From contig CM028892.1 in assembly GCA_016801885.1 (NCBI GenBank), forward strand, positions 5,650,114-5,714,113: a stretch of DNA of 64,000 bases. Direction: 5' to 3'. The notes under the pieces were generated by a model. That model searched no databases, was not told the origin of the DNA, and saw only the letters and a list, made by a program, of their open reading frames with translations. Positions 16,001-29,314 of the stretch are shown one piece after another. The position numbers were made by a program, and so were the translations under genes. How positions within the stretch are numbered: position 1 is the stretch's first letter; every line of letters starts with the position of its first letter. The DNA comes from Toxotes chatareus (lineage: Eukaryota > Chordata > Actinopteri > Toxotidae).

Positions 16001-16609
16001 AAGGGTTAGAAAGTGAGCGAAGAAGCAGCGGAGGCTCAGAAGATGAAAGGAAAAGGCTTGAGACATTATGCGAGGAGAGGAAGAAAGCAAACAGAGGAGC
16101 AGGTGTGAATAATGTGTTTGGGGGCAGATTCACACCTCCAGGTTGACAGGAGCCATTATTTATGTTACAATGATGATATAGAGCGTCTCCCATCTTAAGA
16201 GTGCAGACAGTTTCATACTCCATCAGCTGAGGCCGGGGTGTTACTGTGATAACAGAGCTTAATCCACATGGATGGTGCAAGGAAATAATTCCCTGAAGGA
16301 GTGTTTCTGTATGGAAAGGACTCAGAAATATGCAAGTGGCAATAAACTGAGTGCTGCTATACACAGTTTTACTGTAAGTCATTTGTGTCCTTCTCAATAT
16401 AGTCAGCACTTAACCCCCCCCTTAAATAAATATGACTATGACAGTATTTATGAGCGTGGACCTTATTGTCTGTGTTTTTACTCTTGTGGTAGTGTTGTGC
16501 TTTGAAGAAAACTTTCTGTGCAGTTATGCCATTGCATGACGGTAGTGGAAATGGAAGAAAAGAAAAGGAGGGGAGGAAGGGAAACAGAGCAAGAGAAGGT
16601 ATTATTCTG

Positions 16610-16765
16610 GTTCGTAATGAGGTGCAGGATTTAGCACCAAAACTGCATTTTGATCGGGATGTTTCATTCTAATGAAGGGGTTCATTAAAAAACTGTTGGC
16701 TCTGTAATTGGTTTGGCCGCTCTGGGCGAAAGAGCCGCTGCCGCACTGTGATTATGGAGGAGAGA
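16610..16765. promoter_or_regulatory. Candidate conserved non-coding element
   Basis: This non-repetitive stretch holds GTTCGTAATGAGG, TTCTAATGAAGGGGTTCATTA, CTGTAATTGG and the short inverted repeat GCTCTGGGCGAAAGAGC. It contrasts with the GA-rich DNA before it. It is a regulatory candidate only on composition and motif density. Confidence 0.3.
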
Positions 16766-17279
16766 TAACATATCTCACATCTTCATGTTTCACTTTAGGA
16801 GAGCGCGTATGTGTGTGCACGCATGTGTCCATTACCATAACCCTGCTTAAGACGACTTCTGCAGAAATTATGTCAAAGATTTTTTTTTTTCTTTGTAGAA
16901 AGAGTTGTGAGACTAACAGAGGTGGCAGAGGCATATGTGTCAGAGAGAGACGGAGTCGGGCTCACTGAGCATTTTTCATTTGCTTACTGTTTAGTTTGTT
17001 TGGTAATTATCATATCCACCATCTGTCACAGAGCATATGATAAGTAGGAGAAGGAGCAGGGCTGCCAAGAGGACATGGAGGGGACAGAGGGAGCACAATG
17101 GAGAGAAAAGGAAGGAAGAAAGATACAGAGAGAAAAGAGAAGAAAATCATGTCAGTGTAGCAGCGTGTGTGTTTGTTTATGTATGAGAGAGGCGGCTTGC
17201 ATGCATGTGTCACTGCATACATTTCTGCATGAATGTGTGTGTTTGCAGCGTGATGGGTAGGTGTGGTGGGTAGAGCGAG

Positions 17280-17480
17280 AGCTATTTATGGAAGCTACCT
17301 CACCTAGCTGTTAGCAGTGTGTTTACAAGGAACCGATAGGCATCATGGGAGTCCCAGCAGACAAAGCCCTGCCTGACAACATTATGTCACAGCTCACCCC
17401 ATCTCACTCCCGCTGTCTTCCTCTATTCCTCCTCAGCCTCTGCAATATTCAACATGAATAGGCCTCCAGATATGCCTTGA
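17280..17480. promoter_or_regulatory. Candidate conserved non-coding element
   Basis: This repeat-free, mixed-composition stretch lies between TG-rich and GA-rich DNA. It contains AGACAAAGCCC (a SOX/TCF-like core) and GACAACATTATG. No coding frame is recognised. Conservation was not tested. Confidence 0.25.
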
Positions 17481-19189
17481 AATAGTTAAAGTCTCTCTGC
17501 GCTCAGAGCCGCAACAGCTCGAGTGCTTCCTGCCAAACTGAAAGTCATGCCACTGTTTGAAAAAGCAGACTGTCAGAAGTCTCGCTCGAGAAAAATGATC
17601 AGTCATTCATAGAGCAGCGTGTTACCATGGTGAAAATACAATGTTTGGGGTGGTGGGGGGCTGATTTCACATGGGGGAAAGTGGATACGCTCGTTTTCTC
17701 CCACAGAAAATAAATCATAGTTCAGGTCCTGCAAAGTACAAAGACATATCTTTTCTGAGTAACAAACACTTCTTAAAGCAAAAGTCACAAAGTTCTTTAC
17801 AGGATGAAGACAAGGGAAAGATGGAGATAGAAGACGTCAAACATAAAACGAGAAAAATATGTGTGTAAAACACAAAAAAAGTAAATAAAAGAAAAAAAAA
17901 AAATTGGCTTTGCTTAGACTTTTGTGGAATTGCCTTCACTGAAGAAACTCAGTCTGAACAACTGAGAGTGATATATAAAATGACCAGGTCTGCCTTCCCT
18001 TATGCTACCATCTGTTTGTTGATTGGTGTTGCCACAAGAACAGAAGGCAAACTTGGCAGACAGCAGCCACTTTGTGACTAACAGCTGAAATTTAGGACAG
18101 ATTTCGCACCAAAAAGCACAGTGTTCATTGGTTACCTGCAGTGGCAAAGCACTTTCAGTCAGAGGCGTCAAGTATTAAATTTTAAATTACCATAAGGTCA
18201 AACCCTGATCAGGAGGAGATCCAGGGAATGTTAACACTGGAACCTATTTTGAATATATAACCTGACGAACAATAATAAGGAATCAAACATTAGTGGAAGG
18301 ACAGAAAGTTTGGCCCAGCATAAATTAAAAATACAGCTTTTGTTTTAACATCATCTAGTTCCAGTACACATTTGTTGTGAGGACAAACAACCAAATATCT
18401 GAAATTTAAGAACCTGAGGGACTAGCTGGTAGGTTTAATAGAGGATCGGTGGAGCCTTCAGAGCCCACTGAGAGCATTTAAAGACGATCAGTTTCATCAT
18501 CAAATCCCAAAGTAAAGCATCATATCCTTTGGCTGACTGTTTTGGAGAGGCAGGTCTTACTATCTCACAGTTAGACTCAACATTTATACACCGCTGGGGT
18601 GGGCAGAGAGTGCACAGCATTGGCCAAACATTCCCAAATGCATTCTGTAAAGTATCTCAAAATAACCGGCCTGGAGACAAACATTACGTGGACCAGTGGA
18701 CAGAGAGGATTTGGATTACAAATGTAGGCACAAATGCTTCTGGGGGCCTGAGTGTGGCCTAGAATGTGGAAAATAAAACATTTACAAAAACATATTCAAA
18801 TGCAACCTGATTTTTTCCTGTTAGTGTTTGGTTTTGTTGTGTAAAATTATTCCTGTGCTAAATTAGGGTGAGACTTAAACACCACCACAAGGGCAGGATT
18901 TTCAAATTTGACTTCTCACAAAAATTGTAGTAATTGGAAGGATATATATATATATATTTATATTCCCTGTTTCTTACTCTTCATTTAGTCTGAGGCAGAT
19001 AATCCTAAATATTTTTTGGAGAAGCAAAACAGCTGTAAGAAAATGTCAAGGTGGTGATGAGGATTTGTTCTTATACCTTTGCAAAGTAGAACAAAACATC
19101 TTATCACACTGATTTATTTTTTCTAATCAGTGTTTTCATTCAGTATTTAGTTAAATAACCAAACCACTGCACATTAGCTGAGGTGGACT

Positions 19190-19560
19190 GTTTTTTGCAG
19201 GCACTAACTAACGTGGGTGGAAGTGAGAATCAGGTTGCATCCACTTATTTCAAAGGTTTGTTTATGCTATTACTGACACTCATTGAGAATGAGGGCTATT
19301 TTTAGCCACTGAAAAGCAGTTTGATGCGGCACTTTGAATGGATTGAATTCAGAATGATCGGAGCCCCTTTGAAGCTGCTTCAAACAGCCTCAAGAGTGGA
19401 CATAATACTTACAAGGTATGATAAAGCAGACGCTGCTCTGAAAAGGACAGAGTGAACACGGCTGGACAAACTGATCTAATGAGCAAAATTCATTGATTCA
19501 TATTAAAACCACATTAACCTCAAAATAGCTTGAAAGCTTTTTAATCATTGCTGACGCAGT
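19190..19560. promoter_or_regulatory. Candidate enhancer-like element with MEF2 and TCF cores
   Basis: This block has no simple repeats over about 370 bases. CTATTTTTAG at 19296-19305 fits the MEF2 consensus exactly. CTTTGAA occurs at 19332-19338 and 19367-19373, matching the TCF/LEF core. Further on are CATTGATTCATATTAAAACC and TTTTTAATCATTG. It ends at an A-run (about 19560-19578). Function is inferred from motif clustering only. Confidence 0.35.
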
Positions 19561-20554
19561 AAAAAAAAAAAAAAAAAACACTGAAGGGAGAAACTTTTGA
19601 AAAAGGAAGGCTCCTGCCAAGTGTGGCTAACACACTCCTGCTTAATCTGCAGATATAGTGATTCTGTCATACTGATTAAATAGCTCTCTCTATGCAAATC
19701 GCATCAGCAAACGGTTTGTTGCTTGATGAACAAGAGTGGGCGAATTTAAAGTAGTGGGAGTTGTGCGTCTGTGAGAGTGTGGGCGTGTGTCAGTTTGTAT
19801 TACAGGGGACAGGAACAGCCTTGGGCACAGCAGGATGTAAACATGGTGCAAAGTTTATTTGTAGGCATATGTATTTAACATCGATATTGAATATTAAACA
19901 TCTCATACATGATCAGAGGCACCTTTTAGTTGCTTGTGTATGATTTCATATCATCAGGTAGTTTACTTTTTGTCATGGAAGTGACAAAAAGAGGAATTAC
20001 AGTAATTCTGCATTGAGTTCTTTTACTTTTGTAACCTTAAATACTTTTTTTCTGATAATACAGACGTGTCTTTTACATAAGGAACATTTTCAGTAGTATT
20101 GCTTCTTTTTCTTTAGTATAAGATCTGAATACTTCCTCCACCGCTGGATATCATTTGTGTAAAACATTTTAAACTCTCACGATGGCAGAAAGCTGTCAGA
20201 CATGTGAGGCAAACTGGAGGTAAATACCCGAGATGTCTGGTATTTACCCAGCTGTTAAAGCCTATAAAAATCAGTTGCAGTTTATATGAATACAGTTTAT
20301 TAAATTGAAACACCTCAGTATAACACCCCCATACTGTTACTGTAATATATGTACTTGCAGCGTGTAAAACATCTCCAAATAATTCTGCTTTGTTCCAAAC
20401 TGGCTGAGCATGTTAATCATAGTCATGCTGCTGCCTCACTGCTCTGCCCAGCAGTTGCCAGGCACACATCCATACGCTGGCAGAGGGGTCCTCTTGAAGC
20501 TGCAGATGCATCTTTATTCTTGTTTCTCTGTGAACCAGATTCATGAATAATAAA

Positions 20555-20942
20555 AAAAAAAAAGAAAAAAAATGGATGGAGAGATGGATAGATAAAGCGG
20601 CGGAGAGATATGATGAAAGAGAGGGATCAGAGGGTTCGACAGAGGAAAGAAAAAGAGGGAGCATACCATTAAGACCAGCGACACCATGGAAAGCTGGACC
20701 ACTGGGGAAAGAGAAGATGGTGTGATTAAGGTGAAGAGATGGAGGCAGAGGAAGAGGTAGTGAGGCGTGAAAGCAAGAGCGAGACAACCGATATGTGCCC
20801 GGGAAAAAGAGTGTGTAGCAGAGTAAAAGAAATGAAAGTGCATGAGAGAGGGGGATGGGGGCGGACAGTAAGATGGAGAGGTATTAAGGGGAAGATGGGG
20901 AAGAGGGGGAGGAGAAGAAGACGAAGAATCAGTGGGAGATGA
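20555..20942 (+). repeat. Purine-rich tract (GA/GGA-biased)
   Basis: Nearly 400 bases on the + strand are dominated by A and G, with repeated words such as GAGAGA, GGAGGCAGAGGAAGAGG and GGGGAAGATGGGGAAG. This bias creates the long open frames seen on both strands here. It is low-complexity DNA, not a gene. Confidence 0.7.
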
Positions 20943-20964
20943 GCTTCTGCTTCTGAGCCAGAGA

Positions 20965-21200
20965 GTCAGTCAGGAATGAGTGAAACTGTTTTGCTGATTC
21001 GTCTTCGGGTCTTTTCACTCCGTGTCTGATGCAAAACAGATTTTTGTTTCATAATTGCCCCGAAATTGAGAAAGAATAGCTGCTTAAAAATTAACATCAT
21101 CTTTCTCATGTTGCTATCGAGTCTCTTTCTGTCCGTCGCCTCGTACCTCCGTCTCTTCTCTGTCAGCTCTCTCCTCATTTCCTTTGTCATTACCTATAAA
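20965..21200. promoter_or_regulatory. Candidate conserved non-coding element
   Basis: It follows the purine tract and switches to mixed, non-repetitive sequence with TTTGTTTCATAATTGCCCC and GCTTAAAAATTAACATCATC, then a CT-rich end. It is a candidate only by composition. Confidence 0.25.
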
Positions 21201-21639
21201 ACAGAGGAGGAAGCAGAAATACTGAGTGCTATACAGTCTCTATAGCTCTCACTCTAATGGTCATTAATGGGATCTATCTTGTTCTCTTTCTCACACACAT
21301 AAACGGTGTTTTCTTTATAATGGACAGTGAGATTGAATGGGGGGGGGGACATGAGGTGAAACAGAGGCTATCACGTTATCAGTTTATGGAAGTACAGTTA
21401 GAAGGGAAGTAGAGGAGCTGAATGAAGCTCGTTAGGAAGCAGGAAAGGAAGGTTGGTAAGATACTGGATGGAGGAAAGCAGGCGGTGATGGCTGACAGCA
21501 AATTAATTATATAGAAGAAGTAGTTTGTACAGGAGAGAAACACAAGTGACAACCGGTCAGAGTGGTTTAACACTAATGCACCTGAGTGTGGCTCATCTGC
21601 TGTGGTAGCCATAATCCAGAAATTTGGAACGAGCCAAAT

Positions 21640-21960
21640 ATTGAAGACAACAAATTAAAAATGGGAAACAGTGTGTCTCCACCGTGACGAGCTTGTGTTA
21701 ACGAGGCTCAAGAGTTTGCACCAGTTCAGGAAACGAATGAAGTATTTCAGTGCTTTTCTCATTTGAAGTATCATATGAGAAGATTAGCACAAAATTGATA
21801 ATTAGGCATGTTATTTCCAAATTATCATAGATCCTTTGCCCTGAAGCTACCTTTAATGTTTAATACCAGTGAGCCTTCACTCTGTTGTTTATTTTACCAT
21901 CGTACTGCATATGGTAGGCTGCCTCACTGGCTTTCACCGTGCTTCAAATAAACAATACAA
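21640..21960. promoter_or_regulatory. Candidate conserved non-coding element with spaced inverted repeat
   Basis: This is about 320 bases of repeat-free DNA. TGATAATT (21796-21803) and AATTATCA (21820-21827) form an inverted repeat with a 16-base gap, compatible with paired homeodomain or GATA-type (TGATAA) sites. CTACCTTTAATGTTTAATACC and the E-box CATATG follow. Function is unproven. Confidence 0.35.
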
Positions 21961-23884
21961 GAAAGGATGCCAGATACACACATATTCACAAAAACACACC
22001 TATATGCCACACACAGATTTTGGAGGAGCATGAAAGAGCTTCTGTCTGATTAAGTTAATTAATTCCCTTGTGGTTTTTGGTGCGGAGACAGACAGAAAGT
22101 TGTAACAAACCCAGAAAACAGATAAACCCCTCAACACACACTCATTCTCATCCTGCTTTCTTTTCATCTTCTTGTGTCTCGAGCCAAAGATGCGGATGCA
22201 GCAACCCAGTCCTGTAAATCCTTTCTTTTTTTTTTTTTTTTTACCATTTCTTGAGTGATTTTAGTACCAACTTCCTGAAAGTAAAAAGCCTGCAGACACA
22301 GAGAGAGAGGGGGAGTCAGAAATGTCATATCCAACAGGGGAGAAATTGACCTGGAGGAACCTCTTCTGTTCTCCCTCCGTCTCCCCTTCATCCTGATGTC
22401 TTTCCTCTGCAGTTGCTTTTACTATATATCACCATAGATACACCCAACGCCCACACGGCCATGCAAAATCAATTCATAATTTACAACTGCTGGCCTGACT
22501 GTATGCAGTACTGATGAGCAGTAAAAAAACAGAAAACTGAGAGGATATTATTATTCCATAGAGATGTTTCAGAGAGAGAGAGACAACAATTTGGAAATGT
22601 AACACCTTGTCATGTAATATGTTTACAGATTTGATAGAATGATGAGCAACCTTTGACTTTAGTGTCATATTAGATAATACAGTGAGAGTCACTGTGGAAA
22701 ATCCTCTTTGGTTCACTTATCATGCATTAAAGATTCACTTAACTTTGTGGTTTTCAGTCTTGGGCTTCATTTCCCAAATGCATATCAAGACTTTGTTGCA
22801 AAAAAAATTAATCAGAGCAGTTTTAAATTACAGTACAAGAGGCAAAGACACTGGTATGTGGAAAGAAAATGAAATGAAACCATCGTCATGGTGCATGGTC
22901 ATGGTCATGGTTTAGATAAAGGATAAAATCATTGGCAAAGATGATTGGTGTCTCCTTTCTCCTCTCGTTGATCCTGTTCCTGTTCCAGACTCTGTTGTAT
23001 TACTGTACCTTATTTAGGGGCAAATTTTCTTGTCTCCTGTTCCTTTCACCACCTGATGATGCCGTGCTGTGGTATTTCTGGACTGTTTGGTCGTTTACCG
23101 TCATATTTCTATCAGTATGGGATCTGAGGACATCTCGAGTTGACAGATGAGCAATGCTGACAGTGTCTCACTTCTACCTGACAGTATGAAAGATTCCTGT
23201 TTTGTTGTATATACCCTCTGCCTCTTACCATACATTGCATATAAGCACTTGTAAATCTTGCATGTTCTTCCATACTTGTCTGTTCCCTCTCCCAGCACCG
23301 GAGTTATCTGGATGCATGTGGGCTGCATCATTATAGATGCATGAGAAATCTAATGGAAAGTGAAGGATGCAGCTGAGTCACACACACACACACACACACA
23401 TACAACACACGCTTACACATGCATGCTTGGTTGCATAAACTGGCATTTTTTTTATTTATTTTTTTTTCTGAAATCCAGGCACACACAACATGTATCAGTG
23501 TGTACGCAGCTGGGTTCCTCGTAAGTATTGTGTGTGTGTGTATGTTAAAGCATCATTGCATATGGGCGGCACGTACACATATTGGCACAGAAATGGCTTC
23601 CAGAGAGACAGCGCGTGCTATTATGTATGGAGGCGTTTTATAGAGATGATCAATATGCTGTTGATTGATTCCCTGACAGATAAATCACCGTGCTTACCTG
23701 CCGCTGTGGCCTCCAGCTCTTATTGATCACACAAGCACATGTATACAGATCCACACACACACACACAAAAAGCACAATGCACTACTCTCAGACAAAAACA
23801 GATTTACACTGTACATATGCAAACAAAACAACAACACACACATATGTGCACAAGCATGTGACATCTGATCACAGGCCTTTGAGC

Positions 23885-24010
23885 TCACACTAGTTATTTA
23901 TAAGCACTGTTGTTGTCAGTTATATCTGTATTGTGATTGGGTCTCAGTATGCAAATAATGTGGGCGGAGTCAGTTTTTGGCCAGGTATACTTGAGATAGC
24001 AGGCTGACTG
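23885..24010. promoter_or_regulatory. Candidate element with perfect POU octamer and GC box
   Basis: ATGCAAAT at 23949-23956 is the exact octamer bound by POU-domain factors. GGGCGG follows at 23962-23967. The surrounding DNA lacks simple repeats. No transcript start is recognised. Confidence 0.3.
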
Positions 24011-24989
24011 CACAGGGGGGTTTGTTTTCAGAGGGTAACCTGCAGTAACAGTCCTGGTGATCTCATCACCGATATGTCAGCTTGGGCTTGAGACTTAAAG
24101 CTGTTAACAGGAAGTTTGGATTACAAGTTGAAGCTAGGGTGGAAATGCAGGGGTCAGTGGTTTAACCAAACCAGGCACTGAAAGTCAGGACATGTCGGCT
24201 CTTTGGGAGATGCACTGCAGATGCACCACAGCAACGGGAGCTTAGCACCAAATTGCTGCCAAAATGAAGATAAAAACCTCCCTCATTGATTATCACTTTA
24301 AGCTCACTTGGATGGAACTTTCTGCTGAGTCCTTTAAGAGGAGCTGAGTAAGCAGAAGCATAACCAACCAAAGGACTACAGCTATTAATCGCTAGAGAGG
24401 CAATAAAACTACAACATCCATCAAGGCACGGGCTACTAAACGGCAGTGTTCAGCAGTTTGGATCGGTGAAACATAAAAGCCCTTCGCTTTTTCACCATAG
24501 CTCAAGTAAGCAAATGCAGTAAAAGGTGAAATAGTGTCAATTTTTTGTCGTGGACTTTTGTTGTGCGCGCATATACACACATCCACAGACACACACCCGC
24601 TGCAGCAACTGTCACATCTGCAGTCCAGGAGATTTCCTGCTGAAAAGGGACTGAAAACCGATTTTCTAATCAGCCTCTCCCATCCTTGATCTCTCTTACA
24701 ACACTTCTTCCTCCTCCTCTTCATCCCTCTCTGCAGCAATGCATATTTTTTCTTTTATTTACTATACCTCTGTCTTTCATTTTCTCCAACCCACACTTTT
24801 ATCTTTCACTTGTTCACTCACTCTCATGCAGACTCACTCTCTCTCTTTACTGCAGGGTATTACAGTATGGTGTATGGGTGTGTCTTTCCCCTCATTTGTC
24901 TGCAGTGGAGGAAATTTCCCGTGAGGCTTGCAGATGCAGAGACAGACTGGGGAGCAGTGCAGTGCAGTAGCTGTAAGGCGATGATCCAT

Positions 24990-25130
24990 TAGCCAAGTTT
25001 TCACAAGCATTTAAATGAGGGATGCTGCCAGTGAGAGGCGATGTACTGAGACATAATCAAAATAATGAGGCGGCAAGAAAACTCTTGAAATCTGTGTCCA
25101 ATCAAAGTTAGACAAAGATTTTGACTTAAT
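24990..25130. promoter_or_regulatory. Candidate conserved non-coding element
   Basis: This repeat-free stretch has CAAGCATTTAAATGAGGGATG, GACATAATCAAAATAATGAGG and CCAATCAAAGTTAGACAAAG, including ATCAAAG (TCF-like) and ACAAAG (SOX-like) cores. It is a weak candidate. Confidence 0.25.
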
Positions 25131-26046
25131 AAATAACTCTGCGTGATTTAGATGATTATATTACCGATGATGTGAAGAAGAGGCTCTTAGAAAAACTTAA
25201 TAAATAGGCTACACTTATTAATATATTTTCTTATCTGCTGTGAGAGGAACTATTGTTCTTCCTTTTGCACAAAGCACTCTATGTCAGACCACACTGCACA
25301 TTCATTGGTGATGACTTGATCTAGCAGTTTCCACTCATCTAGTAATTGCCTGAGTAACACTGATATGGTGGAACAGGATTTGTCTCAGCTCAGGAGCTGA
25401 TTGATCGATCAGCGACATAGTTTGCTTTATAGTAATAAATCAGAGGAGGGCATCGCTGTGATAGGAATTAGAAAACGTAGTTTACAAGTTGGGAAAAGAA
25501 AAGACAAATGACCAGATCAGTCACAATGACTTGTTAATGTGTGAGGGGAAAAAAATTACAGCTGCAGTGCAGATCAGACACGTATCTGAAGTTTGTCTTC
25601 AACAATTGGACATGTTTTTGCCAACAGTCATCAAGTTGAAGTTAGTTTAAAGTGTGTGTTGATCGTTTGGAGGTAAATCACCACATCTGCTAACCAGTTT
25701 CCTGTAGAAAAACCTGTGCACCTGCTAAATTCTAATTTAACTCTAATTATTTAGTTGAATGAATTTGTGTTGTAGTGTGTATTCTTTATGCTGTGTGCAT
25801 TTTAAGTTTAGGAAAAACAAATAAAAGAGTGCAAGAAAGAGGCTGCAGCAAGTACAGTATGTGTACAGTGTGTGTGTGTGTGTGTGGGTGTGTGCGTGGG
25901 TGTGTCGCTGAGGTCAGACCATTACTGACAGCAGAGGGGAGGAGGAGGAAACAACAGAGCGATGATGGAGTGGAGTGGTTGATTAGAAAAAGAAGAAAAG
26001 TCCATCATCAGCAGGAAAACTCCCAGACTGTTGATTACTCTGTTGC

Positions 26047-26050
<4 letters not shown>

Positions 26051-26091
<41 letters not shown>
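26051..26091. repeat. (GT)20 microsatellite
   Basis: Twenty GT units are followed by GCGCGGTG. The run is uninterrupted. Confidence 0.95.
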
Positions 26092-26095
<4 letters not shown>

Positions 26096-26869
26096 GTGTA
26101 TTGGGAAGCCCTGCCCAGCAGAGCTGTCTAGCTGTCTGGTCGGGGAAGTTGCCTTCTAAATGTAATCCATTTACCGATGGCTAATGTCCTGCTGTAAATG
26201 GAAGAGGTTCCTTCCAAAACAAGATACCCACCATTAGAAAAAGACACAAACACTCACTCTTACTAAACGATCGCTGGCATGAAAGCGAAGAACATTACAG
26301 TTAGGAGACTTTGTGCTTACAGAGTCATTCTGTTTTTGAGGTTATAATAATATTTACTGATGCGTTTCCACTCACATCACTTTAATTGCAGTGGCAAGTT
26401 TTTTATTTCTTAATCCAGTTATAAAACTTACTACTGCAGTGCTGCAGTGTTCTTTTGTATTGCTGTAGTTCATTTTTAACAACATTCAAAAGCTTCAATA
26501 CCAGTGGCTAATGAGCATTTATTTTATTTTCATTAATTACTGTCTTTAGAGTGTGAATGCATAAAAAATAAACTTGCAGTTTTTGTGTTTTGCTGAGTAG
26601 CATGTGATCTTTCATGTTATTTTGAGAATTAGACACTAATGAATTATTTACACTGTTATTATTTACTTTGCACTCCACATTTTTATCTACCAGTCTCAAA
26701 CAACCACTTTCATTTATGCACAAAACCACACAAAACTTTATCCATAAGGGGCCGTTACCAGTGTCAGCCTGGCTGCTGTTGTCTGTCAGCTTCACTCCTT
26801 ACCTTTCTCCTCCTTTAATTCTTCGTCCCACCATTGTCTCTTCTGTAACAGGGAGATTTGTGAGGCTGA

Positions 26870-27060
26870 GTGAAAGCAGAGATATTTTGAAGATAATGCC
26901 GCTTTACTGCGGGCGATGTCTCCGTCTTTCAGGCTGTTTTAGCTGCAGCAGATTGATGAAATCATAAATTAGAGCCCTGCCTCGCCCTGTCTGGCTTTAT
27001 TGCTGCAGTAAAACACAGCAGCTACTGCTGAGGAGCAGAGAAAATGCTGTGAATCTTGAC
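26870..27060. promoter_or_regulatory. Candidate conserved non-coding element
   Basis: The mixed-composition block holds GAAGATAATGCCGC, TTGATGAAATCATAAATTAG and CTTTATTGCTGCAG. It shows no simple repeats and no known protein. It is proposed on texture only. Confidence 0.25.
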
Positions 27061-29051
27061 CAGCATCTAGTGCCATGAAACAAGACCTTGGTTAGTTGAA
27101 TAGAAAATGAAGCAGACTTTCTCTGCCTGGCAGTGCTGAAACAGAACAAAGAATAAAATGCATAGGAATTACTTGCATTGATAGATAGATATTTACTGGC
27201 ATTTATCTATCACAGCCAATAGCTCTCCTGTCACATTTAGTTTCTGTTGCATTGTTTACTCATCTTTTTATTTTCTGCTGCATCATAAGGGAAAGAGGTT
27301 GCAGCACAGAAGCATCTGGAGACACCTGGAGAAGGATTTCTGCTCTTTCACTCCATCAGTTTCAGCTCAGATGATGTGAATCAGTCATTGAAAAAAGATT
27401 AATTTTTAAACTCATATTTTTTGTGATGAACTTGAACTTGAGACGATCTGCATCATCTTCATTTGGTTCTTCTGTTTTTTCCCTCGTAGTCTGTGTTGTC
27501 CTTTAATTAGAGGCTTTTTTTGCCTCTTCCTGTCGTCCTTAGTTGAATTTGTAACAGAACTCTCTCAATAAGCTTTGCGGTTTCTGAAACTTCATAAATT
27601 CTTCTGCAGTTACTCTGAATGTGTTTCTGAGTTTCTGAGCAGCACAGTAGTAGTAGAACAAGTAGCTCAAGTGTTATTTATATTTGTAGGAAGACATTTT
27701 GTCAAAAGTTCTTTTCATCACCGTTGTGTGAATGCTTTAGATATCATGTCACTTTACCCTTTAGTTTTTTTTACACACAGTAAAGTCAGTGAATAGCTCG
27801 CTGTTATTTGCATCTGGCATTATCAGTAACGTTCTTCATCAGTGTCAGGGCCTTTGTCCCCATCATCCAGCTTTCCTTCTGTATCAGTACAGTTTATTTT
27901 CATGGAGGAAATGATGTCTCTTTTTTGTCTTACAGTTTAATCCATTTCTTCTTTGATGGTGCTTTGACTGTGAGAAATAAGTTCATTGTTGAGGCAGCCC
28001 AGCTGGTCTAACATGCACCCCCCAAAACAAGACTGGGTTCTGGTTCTGAGGATGTTGGAAATGTTATATTTGATCAGCGATTGGTTATCGTGCTCACATG
28101 CTGCCAGAAATGAGCATTTTGACTGTGAGACTCCAGTGTTGTAAAGGAGGTTGCAGGTGTTTGTGAAGTACATGAAAGTGCTTCTGAACCTGTAGGAGTG
28201 TGAGTTTTTGATATTGTTCATCTTTGTACTTTCTGTTTCTTTCTTTTATCTTCACTCCTGCTTGTCACATCCCTCTCATTGTCCCTCTCTCTCTTCCTGG
28301 GCCTCTTTCATCTTTCTTGCTGCAGTGCTGTGTAAAGCCCCTGGTGTATCCTGCACAGCTCTCAGCCTCTCAGGCTATATTGACCATTAAAGTTTAATTA
28401 TTAATAGACAGAGGAGGTCTGATCCTGCTGCTCTTACCCTAAGGCTACACACATGCATGCACACTTACACACAGCCCTAGAAAATAGTTTAAAAAGGTTA
28501 GTGTACAGAGTAGAGGCTTAAACACACAGCAGGGTCTTAGAGTCTGAAGTGCTCTTCAGATCTTAGTATGATGTCTTTGAGTCTGATTCAAGGTTTTAAC
28601 TTGGTTAGCTTTAACATCAGGGCTGCCATTTAGAATTATAAGTGGATTATGAGTGGAGAAAAACAGTTTTACTGTAAGTGGCTGTTCTGACGATTAGAAA
28701 TGACACCTTTGTACAGTAAAAAAGAAAACTAAATAAAGCAGAAAGTGTTGGATGTTTTCACTATCCACCTCTTTTTTTCAAACCTGCATACTTGCTCAGT
28801 CTGGATAATGGTTTGGCTCATGTCACTTTGCTTTTGAGAGCATGTAATGCAAGCAAGCATGTAGTGTATGCTTTGTCAATCTGTCAATATTCTCTCGGAA
28901 AGAAGAAGGAAACAAGGACAAAGTGAATTGATTCTGAGGACGTGAGTATGATGTCCCACTGTCTTCCCTGGATCTCCATCCAGCTCCAGGCCTCATGTTG
29001 TCATTCCTGTGTGTGAGCTCTGACCCTGTGTCACATGGTCTTCGACAACAA

Positions 29052-29071
29052 TCTCTCTCTCTCTCTCTCTC
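29052..29071. repeat. (CT)10 microsatellite
   Basis: This is an uninterrupted TC/CT run. It produces the Arg-Glu repeat in a minus-strand open frame, which is therefore not a gene. Confidence 0.9.
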
Positions 29072-29283
29072 CCTCACATGGTTGTGAACAATAGGACTTC
29101 TTTCTCAAATTCCTGCAGTCTAATCGTGTTGCGCAATCTCCCACAGACCACAGTTGGTTAGCCCTCCCACCCACCCCTCACAACCACACACAGTCTCTGA
29201 CTTTCTCTTCACTTTGTCTCTTTCTCACACTCTCTCTAAAACCGACTACTGACTAGGGAAACGTGAGGGAAATACAAAGTGCT

Positions 29284-29310
<27 letters not shown>
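29284..29310. repeat. (TG)13 microsatellite
   Basis: This is a pure TG run ending before ATGTACGTG. Confidence 0.95.

Positions 29311-29314
<4 letters not shown>

Larger units (their letters stand above)
11010..19190. other. Intergenic DNA, no gene seen; includes the longest TG repeat
   Basis: No exon was recognised. The block holds the (TG)36 tract at 12657-12728, several shorter TG runs, A/T runs (for example 14521-14534), a fragment of the MITE-like repeat near 14.8 kb, and the paired AT-rich elements at 15.5 and 15.9 kb. Open frames of up to 176 codons (15100-15630) are chance frames across low-complexity DNA. Confidence 0.6.
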
